5,287 nucleotides of DNA, taken from contig JAKAWO010000220.1 in NCBI GenBank assembly GCA_021827255.1, positions 1 to 5,287 on the forward strand. The letters run 5' to 3'. Below, one piece after another: positions 1 to 5,110 of this stretch (the stretch's first letter is position 1; the number at the start of each line of letters is the position of its first letter). The notes under the pieces are model-generated. The model made no database searches and was not told the DNA's origin. It saw only the letters and a program-made list of their open reading frames with translations. The translations under genes were made by a program, and so were the position numbers. Origin of the DNA: Acidobacteriota bacterium. Its GTDB lineage: Bacteria; Acidobacteriota; Terriglobia; UBA7540.

Positions 1-382
1 CGTGCGGCTTGGGAGTAAAATGCTTGGCGAGCAATTCGTATTGCGGAATCGGAATGCCCTCCTTTTCCATCGCCCACTCGTGCTGCCCAATCACGCTATA
101 AAGCCCCCAATGGATGAACATCCCAAACTTCGCCGCGTGCCACCACTTCATGCGCCGGATGCGGTCGGCAACCACCGCGGCGCTTTCCTGCTCTTCTTCC
201 GCCGCCGGTGCTGCCGGTTTCTTCTGCGCGCAGCCGGTCTCGATCCCTGCCGTTCCCGCCACGGCCGCCCCCGCTCCGAGCATCTTCAAATAGTCCCGCC
301 GAGAAAATGTGGTGCGCGGGTCGCCGCTCGCCCCGACCAAGGAGGGAACCGGTGACTTGGGGTCCGCAGAACGTTTCGCCAT
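1..382 (-). CDS. Alpha-L-fucosidase-like GH29 glycoside hydrolase, Tat-exported, N-terminal part only
   Basis: Reading the minus strand from ATG at 382 gives 127 residues that run off the window edge. Residues 27-33 read SRRDYLK, a twin-arginine motif, followed by a hydrophobic Ala/Gly-rich stretch (about 34-48) and Cys51, so the protein is probably exported folded by Tat and may be a lipoprotein. After a Glu/Ala-rich linker, residues 80-97 read WWHAAKFGMFIHWGLYSV, the hallmark N-terminus of GH29 alpha-L-fucosidases (WxxAKFGxFIHWGxYSV), and the following HEWAMEK fits the family's post-motif segment. The family hydrolyses terminal alpha-L-fucosyl residues; the catalytic Asp lies further on and is not visible here. 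Start choice: GGAGG at 395-391 sits 8 bases before the ATG. The pre-RR region is long (27 residues), so the annotated start could be slightly early. The gene is transcribed divergently from the DUF3303-like remnant and the transporter. Family assignment is confident; fucose specificity is inferred. Confidence 0.9.
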   Translation of the reverse strand, partial: MAKRSADPKSPVPSLVGASGDPRTTFSRRDYLKMLGAGAAVAGTAGIETGCAQKKPAAPAAEEEQESAAVVADRIRRMKWWHAAKFGMFIHWGLYSVIGQHEWAMEKEGIPIPQYELLAKHFTPKPH

Positions 383-526
383 TCAAACTACCTCCGTCTA
401 AAGATAGAATCCTCGCACGCCCATCCTACACCCCGTGGACAGTCAAGACGACGGCAAAAAAGTCACGCCCCGTTCTGACCTCCGACGCACCATACCGCTC
501 TTCGATCTCGGCGAGGAGGGTTGCCC

Positions 527-786
527 ATGATTTCCGTGAGCCAGCACAATATCCTGGCGAGAAGCCGCAATGTCGCGCAAGAGCGCTTCAAGAAGACGGG
601 CGGGCTGCCGCCCCACGGGGTCAAGATGATCGCCCGGTGGCACTCGACGGCGGGCAATCGCGGTGTGACCATCTTTGAAACCGACACTCCCAAGCCATCG
701 CCGCCTGAGTGCATCAATGGAGCGAGGTCATCTCTTTCGATATGCACCCAGTCATAGCCGCCGCCTTAGCCAAACTCCATGCCTGA
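527..786 (+). pseudogene. DUF3303-like small protein, broken by a frameshift and a stop codon
   Basis: From ATG 527 (AGGAGGG at 514-520, 6-base spacing) the frame reads MISVSQHNILARS...QERFKKTGGLPPHGVKMIARWHS...GNRGVTIFETD, which matches my recollection of DUF3303-type proteins (about 85-100 residues, RFxxTGGxPPxGVKxxGRWH and ETDDPxA motifs). After the Lys codon 692-694 the frame loses family character and stops at 754-756. The family-like continuation lies in the frame beginning at 694: AIAA, then TGA at 706-708, then VHQWSEVISFDMHPVI...AALAKLHA and a stop at 784-786. One missing base near 694-695 (AAGGCC to AAGCC would explain it) plus TGG to TGA at 706-708 accounts for everything. Two independent lesions argue for real decay rather than one sequencing error. 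The family's biochemical role is unknown to me. The remnant lies just upstream of the transporter and in the same direction. Confidence 0.78.
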
Positions 787-799
787 CCACACCCTGAAG

Positions 800-821
800 G
801 GCGGAGCGGCATATTTCCGCC
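800..821. repeat. Inverted repeat GGCGGA/TCCGCC upstream of the transporter
   Basis: GGCGGA (800-805) and TCCGCC (816-821) form a perfect 6-bp inverted repeat around a 10-base AT-containing spacer. It lies just after the end of the DUF3303-like remnant. It could be a weak stem at the end of that transcript or a second regulator site next to the larger palindrome at 828-854. No T-run follows, so an intrinsic terminator is not supported. In GC-rich DNA a 6-bp repeat can arise by chance. Confidence 0.3.
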
Positions 822-827
822 GGGCAA

Positions 828-854
828 GCGGCGATTCGGGGTTATAATCGCCGC
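828..854 (+). promoter_or_regulatory. Perfect 9-bp palindrome overlapping a TATAAT box, transporter promoter/operator candidate
   Basis: GCGGCGATT (828-836) and AATCGCCGC (846-854) are exact reverse complements separated by 9 bases. A consensus -10 hexamer TATAAT occupies 843-848, spanning the end of the spacer and the start of the right arm. No recognisable -35 lies at the expected distance. If this -10 is used, transcription would begin around 855, only a few bases before the ATG at 860. The message would then be nearly leaderless, in keeping with the absence of a Shine-Dalgarno sequence there. Because the palindrome would lie upstream of the transcription start, a DNA-binding repressor site fits better than an RNA hairpin. 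The repeat and hexamer are seen directly; the function is inferred. Confidence 0.55.
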
Positions 855-859
855 CTCTG

Positions 860-2122
860 ATGCCCGAGCAGCGTTGGCAACGGATCATTCCGGTCGCGTT
901 CATCATGTACACGATCGCCTTCGTGGACCGCACCAACATCTCTTTGGCGCTGCCGGCGATGAGCCGCGACCTGCACATGAATCCCGCGCAGGCTGGAAGC
1001 GCGGCAGGAGTTTTCTTTTGGGGTTACCTGCTCTTGCAGATCCCGGCCGGCTATCTGGCGGAGCATTGGAGCGCCAAACGCTTCATTGCCATCTTGCTGG
1101 TCTTGTGGGGAGCGACGGCGGTCGCCAGCGGTCTGGTTCACACTTGGCACGAGTTCTGGTTCATGCGTCTTTTGCTGGGCGTCACGGAGGGAGGAGTTTG
1201 GCCGGCGGTGCTGGTTCTGCTCGCGCATTGGTTTCCTCGCGCTGAGCGCGCCCGCGCCAATGCCTACTGGATGCTCTGCCTGCCCGCGGCTGTCGTCATC
1301 TCGTCGCCGCTCTCGGGCTGGATTCTGGGCCGGTGGGGATGGCGCGTCATGTTGATTTCGGAGGGCGCCTTGCCCTTCGTGTGGCTTGCGCTCTGGATGC
1401 TTTTCATTGACGATCGCCCCTCCCAGGCAACTTGGATCTCGGCGGAGGAGCGGCAGCACTTGGAAACCACGCTGGGCGCTGAGGCGTCCACCTTCGACGC
1501 GGCCGAGCGGCCTTCCATCCTCCGCGCGCTGTCTCATCCGCAGGTGCTCCTCCTGGTGGGCATCTATTTTCTCGAGACGAGCGGCAATTACGGCTATTTG
1601 TTCTGGCTCCCGAGCGCTCTCCATCATGCCCGCCACTTGAGCAACCTGATGGTCGGCATTCTGTTTGCTATTCCCTACGTCATCACGGCCGTCGGGATGG
1701 TCGTCAATTCGAGACACTCCGACCACACGCGGGAGCGGCGTCTGCACGTCGCAGGCGGCCTCGCCTGGGGTGGCGTCTTCCTCCTCCTTAGCATCTGGCT
1801 GAGCTCGAGCTTCCCACTCCTTTCCTTTGCCGCCATCGCAATGGTGGGCGCGGGGTCTTACGGCATGCTGGGCCCGTTCTGGGCGATTCCCACTGAAACA
1901 CTTCCCGCGTCCGTGTCCGGATCGGCGATGGGATTGGTCAATGCCCTGGGGAATCTGGGTGGGTTCTTCGGACCCTTGGTGGTCGGTTATCTCGATAAGC
2001 GAACTGGAAACTTCGTCTATGCTTTTGGCGTGCTGGGCTTCGGGTTTCTGGCGGGAGCGGCGCTGAGTTTACTCTCTCGGGGCCGTCCGCGCGCTATTCC
2101 CGCCGGCAGCGCGCAAAGCTGA
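860..2122 (+). CDS. MFS transporter, anion:cation symporter (ACS) type
   Basis: The 420-residue product has the length and hydrophobicity of a 12-helix major facilitator. The first helix contains FVDRTNISLALP (residues 21-32), the DRxNxxxA signature typical of ACS members such as hexuronate, tartrate, phthalate and 4-hydroxyphenylacetate permeases. The loop 2-3 motif is degenerate (GYLAEHWSAKRF, 64-75). Residues 104-115 hold LLLGVTEGGVWP, matching the ACS RxxLGxxEGGxxP pattern. The central cytoplasmic loop (about 184-225) carries DDRPSQATWISAEER, a characteristic ACS sequence. Further conserved helices include YGYLFWLPSAL (244-254) and SGSAMGLVNALGNLGGFFGP (353-372). It should import an organic or sugar-acid anion with protons across the inner membrane; the substrate cannot be determined. 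ATG 860 is chosen because only about ten residues precede helix 1, as in relatives; no clear ribosome binding site is present (near-leaderless start likely). It ends 31 bases from the convergent cyclase-family gene. Confidence 0.9.
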   Translation: MPEQRWQRIIPVAFIMYTIAFVDRTNISLALPAMSRDLHMNPAQAGSAAGVFFWGYLLLQIPAGYLAEHWSAKRFIAILLVLWGATAVASGLVHTWHEFWFMRLLLGVTEGGVWPAVLVLLAHWFPRAERARANAYWMLCLPAAVVISSPLSGWILGRWGWRVMLISEGALPFVWLALWMLFIDDRPSQATWISAEERQHLETTLGAEASTFDAAERPSILRALSHPQVLLLVGIYFLETSGNYGYLFWLPSALHHARHLSNLMVGILFAIPYVITAVGMVVNSRHSDHTRERRLHVAGGLAWGGVFLLLSIWLSSSFPLLSFAAIAMVGAGSYGMLGPFWAIPTETLPASVSGSAMGLVNALGNLGGFFGPLVVGYLDKRTGNFVYAFGVLGFGFLAGAALSLLSRGRPRAIPAGSAQS

Positions 2123-2138
2123 ACGCGCGCGGAGCGCG
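2089..2138. terminator. GC-rich hairpins at the convergent gene junction
   Basis: Two stems lie at the 3' end of the transporter gene: GCGCGCT (2089-2095) pairs exactly with AGCGCGC (2108-2114) across a 12-base loop inside the last codons, and CGCGC (2126-2130) pairs with GCGCG (2134-2138) across GGA in the 31-base gap. Convergent genes meet here, so a bidirectional barrier would make sense. There is no U-run on either strand and the local DNA is very GC-rich, so chance is a serious alternative. Confidence 0.25.
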
Positions 2139-2153
2139 GCGAATCACCCTCCG

Positions 2154-2870
2154 TCAGAAAAACGCGACTGCGCGAATCGGCGATCCCGATCCGTCCCGAA
2201 TCTTCAGCGGAAAAGCCAAAAACAAGAAAATGTCTGGAAGCTCCTCCAGCCGCGCCAGGTTCTCAATAATCAAGACCTGGTGTTCGAGCACAAAGGGGTG
2301 GATCGGCTTTGCAGCCAGCGCCGCGGGCGGGTCAGGCGAAAGCGTGTCCACGCCAAGGGCCGCGACCGGCTTGCCCACAAGGTATTCCGCGGCTTGCTGC
2401 CCGATGCCCGGCCAGCCGGACGCGTAGCGTAGGTTCTGCGACCGTAGGCCCCAGCGGCCCGACCAGCCAAAATCGAATAGCACGATGTCGTTCGGCAGTA
2501 TCGCCTGGTGCGACGCTTCCCACTGTTGAATGAACTCGCGCGAGACGTAATCGCCCTCCGCGAAGCCGCGGCAATCGAGCCGCAGGCCACGCCCCGCGAG
2601 CTGCTCGAGCGGCACGCGGTCAATGGTGACGTGCGCCGATGGATTCGCGTCGCTGATGAAGTGCGCTGGAGCGTCCACATGCGTGCCATTGTGTTCATTC
2701 ATTACCAGCTGATAAGTCAGCGCGCGATCACCGTGCCAGTACGATCCCCAAAGGTTGTGGAAAAACTTCGAGTGGGTCGGGTAGTGAGGCATGTGCTCCT
2801 CAAGCGTCTGGCTCAAATCCACGAGTCGCGCGCCGCGAAGCCCACTGACCATCATTGAGACATGAAGCAT
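2154..2870 (-). CDS. Cyclase-family metal-dependent hydrolase (kynurenine formamidase-like, PF04199 type)
   Basis: The 238-residue product contains HNGTHVDAPAHF at residues 60-71, the HxGTHxDxPxH metal-binding signature of the cyclase/kynurenine formamidase family (H60, H64, D66, H70). Further on, ALGVDTLSPD (171-180) and HPFVLEHQVLIIENLARLEE (191-210) are the conserved C-terminal blocks. H191 and E203 are 12 residues apart, the spacing of the second His/Glu metal-ligand pair in kynurenine formamidases. All expected ligands are present, so the enzyme looks active. Family members hydrolyse amide, ester or lactone-type bonds in small molecules; the substrate is not readable. No signal peptide is evident, so it is probably cytoplasmic. 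Start: ATG at 2870 follows GGGAG (2880-2876) with 5-base spacing. An in-frame start at 2942 would add 24 atypical residues and is disfavoured. It is convergent with the ACS transporter, possibly the same pathway. Confidence 0.87.
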   Translation of the reverse strand: MLHVSMMVSGLRGARLVDLSQTLEEHMPHYPTHSKFFHNLWGSYWHGDRALTYQLVMNEHNGTHVDAPAHFISDANPSAHVTIDRVPLEQLAGRGLRLDCRGFAEGDYVSREFIQQWEASHQAILPNDIVLFDFGWSGRWGLRSQNLRYASGWPGIGQQAAEYLVGKPVAALGVDTLSPDPPAALAAKPIHPFVLEHQVLIIENLARLEELPDIFLFLAFPLKIRDGSGSPIRAVAFF

Positions 2871-2968
2871 GGCTTCTCCCTTCGCAAGGTTTGGGAAAAC
2901 GCCCCAGCCTCGGGCCCGCCAGGCGTAAGCGAGCCGAGGCAAGGAGGCCGAGAGACACGCAAAACAGC

Positions 2969-2992
2969 GGCCAGGTAAAGTTTACACGATGT
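2969..2992 (+). repeat. Imperfect direct repeat, left copy
   Basis: GGCCAGGT (2969-2976), followed by AAAGTTTACACGATGT, resembles the segment at 3220-3242. Aligned by eye, 19 of 23 bases match with one single-base gap. It marks the left edge of the AT-rich island. It may be a degenerate duplication or an attachment-like site, or chance similarity; only the sequence match is observed. Confidence 0.4.
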
Positions 2993-3090
2993 TTACTTTT
3001 GATATACAAGTGCGTTAATATTTTGAAAATGGATTGCGATTGTAACATGTAAGTCATTTGATATCATTAGATTATAGGCATACATAAAAA
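2981..3090. other. AT-rich intergenic island without a gene
   Basis: By hand count only 29 of 110 bases are G or C (26%), in sharp contrast to the GC-rich genes on both sides. No convincing coding frame crosses it; the whole gap between the cyclase start and the ParB-like remnant (2871-3275) appears non-coding. It contains two GTTTAC units (2980-2985 and 2991-2996, 11 bp apart), an 8-bp palindrome TGATATCA (3059-3066) and a minus-strand promoter candidate at 3071-3100. It could be an upstream regulatory region of the cyclase gene or a leftover replication or integration region of a mobile element. Confidence 0.6.
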
Positions 3091-3100
3091 AGTGTCCCAA
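3071..3100 (-). promoter_or_regulatory. Sigma70-like promoter candidate directed at the cyclase-family gene
   Basis: On the minus strand TTGGGA (3100-3095) and TATAAT (3076-3071) are separated by 18 bases. The -10 is consensus and the -35 matches TTGACA at four of six positions. Transcription would start near 3063 and give a leader of about 190 bases before the ATG at 2870, long for a simple gene. The -35 overlaps the first of three GTCCCA repeats, so the repeats may be regulator sites. Chance occurrence of a -10 box is easy in AT-rich DNA. Confidence 0.4.
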
Positions 3101-3120
3101 ACGTCCCATTTGTCCCAGAT
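3094..3120. repeat. Three GTCCCA units on a 9-bp period
   Basis: GTCCCAAAC (3094-3102), GTCCCATTT (3103-3111) and GTCCCAGAT (3112-3120) abut each other. The six-base core is identical three times and the last three bases vary. Read on the other strand the units are TGGGAC. The arrangement is iteron-like or a tandem regulator site, and the first copy overlaps a minus-strand -35 candidate. It stands at the border between the AT-rich island and GC-rich DNA leading to the ParB-like remnant. Confidence 0.75.
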
Positions 3121-3126
3121 CAGAAC

Positions 3127-3145
3127 CCTAGGCCACCTGGCTAGG
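3127..3145. repeat. Bulged hairpin next to the GTCCCA repeats
   Basis: CCTAG (3127-3131) and CC (3133-3134) pair with GG (3139-3140) and CTAGG (3141-3145), giving a 7-bp stem with one bulged G (3132) and an ACCT loop. No T-run follows on either strand, so a terminator is unlikely. Its closeness to the 9-bp repeats suggests a shared role, such as protein binding, but this is a guess. Confidence 0.4.
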
Positions 3146-3219
3146 CTATATTCGAAGGGAGAGCAGCGCGGCGGGGCGGTGTGCGCCGCACGAGCCCTGG
3201 GGTCTCGGCTCGAGGGCGA

Positions 3220-3242
3220 GGCCAGGTTAAATTTCGCGACGT
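3220..3242 (+). repeat. Imperfect direct repeat, right copy
   Basis: GGCCAGGT (3220-3227), followed by TAAATTTCGCGACGT, is the partner of 2969-2992. The pair brackets about 227 bases holding the AT-rich island, the GTCCCA array and the bulged hairpin. It lies about 30 bases before the first recognisable piece of the ParB-like remnant. Confidence 0.4.
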
Positions 3243-3275
3243 GAGGGCGATCCTGCCGGCGCATGATGGGAGAGC

Positions 3276-4104
3276 ATGAGAACCCAGATTTTTGATCTCG
3301 ATAAGGGACAGCGCCCATTCACGGATTGCACGGTGGTGAAGCGGGGGAATCGGCAGGCGGAGGACGGGCCGTGGTCGAGCGCGCAAGAATGCGCCGGGCC
3401 GAGCGGCGAGGGCGGGCGACGGCCCCACGACCGCGCCCGCAGTTGTCCTCGAAGGTAAGGGGGTAGGGACGAAACTCTACGTTTGCACTAACCCGAAGTG
3501 CAAAACCGCCTCCGCTCGCTCAGTTGGCCTCAGCCCGGAAGAAAAGGCGGCGCGAAAGAGGCAAGCGCAGGAGCGGCGCATCCAGCAGGAATTTCGCCGG
3601 CACTAGCTGGCCGAGCTTTACAAACGTGTGCCGGGCGAGCTTCGCCGCCACGAACTTGACCTGATCGCTCAAAACTACTTTCAACAATTAGGCCACGACA
3701 GCCAGCATCGCATCTTCAAGTTCTTCGCGTGGGATGCTGTAGCGCCGGTCTCTGACCGGCGTGGTGGGCAAAAAGCAAAAGGCGGCGCGGAACGTCCGAC
3801 CATTGGCGGCTACACAGACTATCCTAAGCTGGCCAGCGCGAAGCTTGACAAAATGACCACGGCAGAAATCGCGAAATTCCTTCTAGCGTGCGCCCTTGCC
3901 TCGGAGTTGTATTTCCCGACGTATTACGGCGCGACATCCTCAAAAGACACCAAGCTGGCTAGGGAAGCCGTGCAGTACAAGGTCAACTGCGACCGTGTCC
4001 TCCGCGGGATCACGAACAAACTCATGCCGAAGCCCGCGAAACCGAGACCCGATTCCAAATTGCAAACGTCTGCAAAATCCAGCGGGAAGGGTAAGCCAAA
4101 ATAA
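3276..4104 (+). pseudogene. ParB-like partition protein remnant, C-terminal part
   Basis: Three pieces of one protein are visible. Piece 1 starts at ATG 3276 (GGGAGAG upstream) and reads RTQIFDLDKGQRPFTDCTVVKR, resembling the Cys-containing region after the DNA-binding part of ParB-like proteins; its frame ends at TAA 3456-3458. Piece 2 continues in the +1 frame (open from 3340): VVLEGKGVGTKLYVCTNPKCK at about 3442-3504, a C-x4-C segment, then a basic helix, cut by amber TAG at 3604-3606. Piece 3 follows in frame to 4104: LAELYKRVPGELRRHELDLI, a GHDSQHRIFKFFAW block, KMTTAEIAKFLL, a YKVNCDRVL block and a Lys/Pro-rich tail, which I recognise as the C-terminal helical region of long ParB-like proteins in Acidobacteriota. 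No nuclease domain or HTH precedes it; the frame is closed by TGA at 3264-3266. At least one frameshift and one stop make it non-functional as ParB. A GTG at 3628 could yield 158 residues, but no ribosome binding site precedes it. Confidence 0.65.
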
Positions 4105-4112
4105 ATTCGGCC

Positions 4113-4140
4113 GGGTAGAGCGGGGCAACCCGCTCTACCC
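4113..4140. terminator. Perfect 12-bp hairpin with GCAA loop, terminator or REP-like element
   Basis: GGGTAGAGCGGG (4113-4124) and CCCGCTCTACCC (4129-4140) are exact reverse complements around a GCAA tetraloop, a stable GNRA fold. It begins 8 bases after the stop of the ParB-like remnant. No T-run follows on the plus strand and no clear one on the minus strand, so classical intrinsic termination is doubtful. A dispersed REP-type repeat, or an mRNA 3'-end stabiliser, is equally likely. Confidence 0.55.
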
Positions 4141-4240
4141 CGCCCCTCCATAGCCAATCTTGTAATTCGCCACTCCGCTCACATTTTCGCTCCGCCCCCT
4201 CCATCTGTGATAACGTAGTCGAAACTCTTGGGGGACTGCG

Positions 4241-5104
4241 ATGGCCAAACATCAATCGAAGCGGGCAGGAATACTGAGACGACTTCTTCCGCATATCAAT
4301 GCTGGGAACTATACCGAATACGACGACTACTTCGTCTTTGGGACGGAAGATGTGTTCGACATGATAGACGACATAGCCGCCAGACCCAGTGAGCGGGATG
4401 ACGATTCTCTTGCGGACGTCGCGCGCAAGCTAGTGAGCGATTCCAAACTGCACGACGGCAGGGGTCATGCAGCCGGGCGTGTTACTTTGAGTAAGCCGCC
4501 GAGCTTCGCGACCGATGCCTTCAAGATGCTCAGTCCAGGGCAACGTCAGGTTTTCCGCGACATACTCGCAAAACTCTTACGGGAAAGGCTCGCCGACGAT
4601 AGGCAGCCGCCCACGGTCACCGATTCTGATGTTAAGGAGGCCCTCGACGTCGCCTTTGCGGAGGAGGTGTTGGGCAGGTTGCCTAAGATTGTCGACCGCG
4701 CGCAAGGCCTCGATGAGATAAACCTCGATCGCGTCCCGAACGAGGATGTCAGGCTTTACTTCGAGGAGGCGCACCGCTGCTACCTCTACGGATTCAATAT
4801 TGCCTGTGCCGTAATCTGCAGGGCGATCCTGGAGTCTGCGCTCGAAAATATCTGTGACCCGAGAGGGACAATACAGAAGCGTGTCGCGCGTGGCGAGTCC
4901 TACTTCAAAGCGTTGGTGGAGAAGGCGAGCGCCGATGGGCTCTTGACGGATGATCGGCCAGTGTGGGCCGACAGAATAAGGGAGGCCGGCAACGATTCTA
5001 TTCACAATTTTCCCCGATTTAAGCAACGCTGGTCTAACAAGGTTGATGAAGTCCTCTTGAATACGCGAAAGGTGCTCCTCGACCTTTACACAAGGGCCAT
5101 ATAG
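4241..5104 (+). CDS. Protein with C-terminal DUF4145/HEPN-like domain, N-terminal half unrecognised
   Basis: The 287-residue product is soluble, with no signal peptide or membrane segment. Residues about 165-284 look like the DUF4145/HEPN-type helical fold: an acidic helix LYFEEAHRCYLYGFNIACAV (172-191) leading into CRAILESALE (193-202), then LVEKASADGLL (225-235), ADRIREAGNDSIHN (243-256) and a closing helix to 284. GN-x3-H (G250, N251, H255) after R245/R247 mirrors the DUF4145 RxxGNxxxH pattern; the R-to-H spacing is slightly longer than the classical HEPN RNase Rx4-6H, so nuclease activity is uncertain. Residues 1-160 are highly charged, with an acidic cluster at 51-55, and match nothing I know. 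Start: ATG 4241 has GGGGGA (4230-4235) 5 bases upstream. HEPN/DUF4145 proteins are frequent in defence and toxin-antitoxin neighbourhoods, and this one sits in accessory-looking DNA; that role is inference. Its stop is 6 bases from the convergent neighbour's stop. Confidence 0.75.
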   Translation: MAKHQSKRAGILRRLLPHINAGNYTEYDDYFVFGTEDVFDMIDDIAARPSERDDDSLADVARKLVSDSKLHDGRGHAAGRVTLSKPPSFATDAFKMLSPGQRQVFRDILAKLLRERLADDRQPPTVTDSDVKEALDVAFAEEVLGRLPKIVDRAQGLDEINLDRVPNEDVRLYFEEAHRCYLYGFNIACAVICRAILESALENICDPRGTIQKRVARGESYFKALVEKASADGLLTDDRPVWADRIREAGNDSIHNFPRFKQRWSNKVDEVLLNTRKVLLDLYTRAI

Positions 5105-5110
5105 CAAACC

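Noticed and set aside
208..678. 156-codon plus-strand frame across the fucosidase start and the DUF3303-like remnant
   Set aside because: The product is Ser/Arg/Pro-rich low-complexity sequence, and it overlaps two better supported genes in other frames.
842..1747. 301-codon open frame on the minus strand opposite the transporter
   Set aside because: It is antisense to a clear MFS gene, its product is rich in Arg, Gln, Pro and His with no domain pattern, and GC-rich codon structure commonly leaves such mirror frames open.
2270..2698. 142-codon minus-strand frame within the cyclase-family gene
   Set aside because: It lies on the same strand in another frame of a gene with all its metal-ligand motifs, and its product is Arg/Ser-rich with no motif.
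3094..3120. CRISPR-like array
   Set aside because: The units are only 9 bases with no spacers, so this is a short tandem repeat, not a CRISPR.
3067..3428. Minus-strand open frames of 83 and 95 codons upstream of the ParB-like remnant
   Set aside because: The first merely translates the GTCCCA repeats as WDKWDVWDT and both are Arg/Pro-rich without family resemblance; the plus strand has the better protein match over 3276-3330.
4577..5107. 176-codon minus-strand frame opposite the DUF4145-like gene
   Set aside because: It is the reverse shadow of a coding frame with a good ribosome binding site and recognisable C-terminal domain; no start signal is evident for it.
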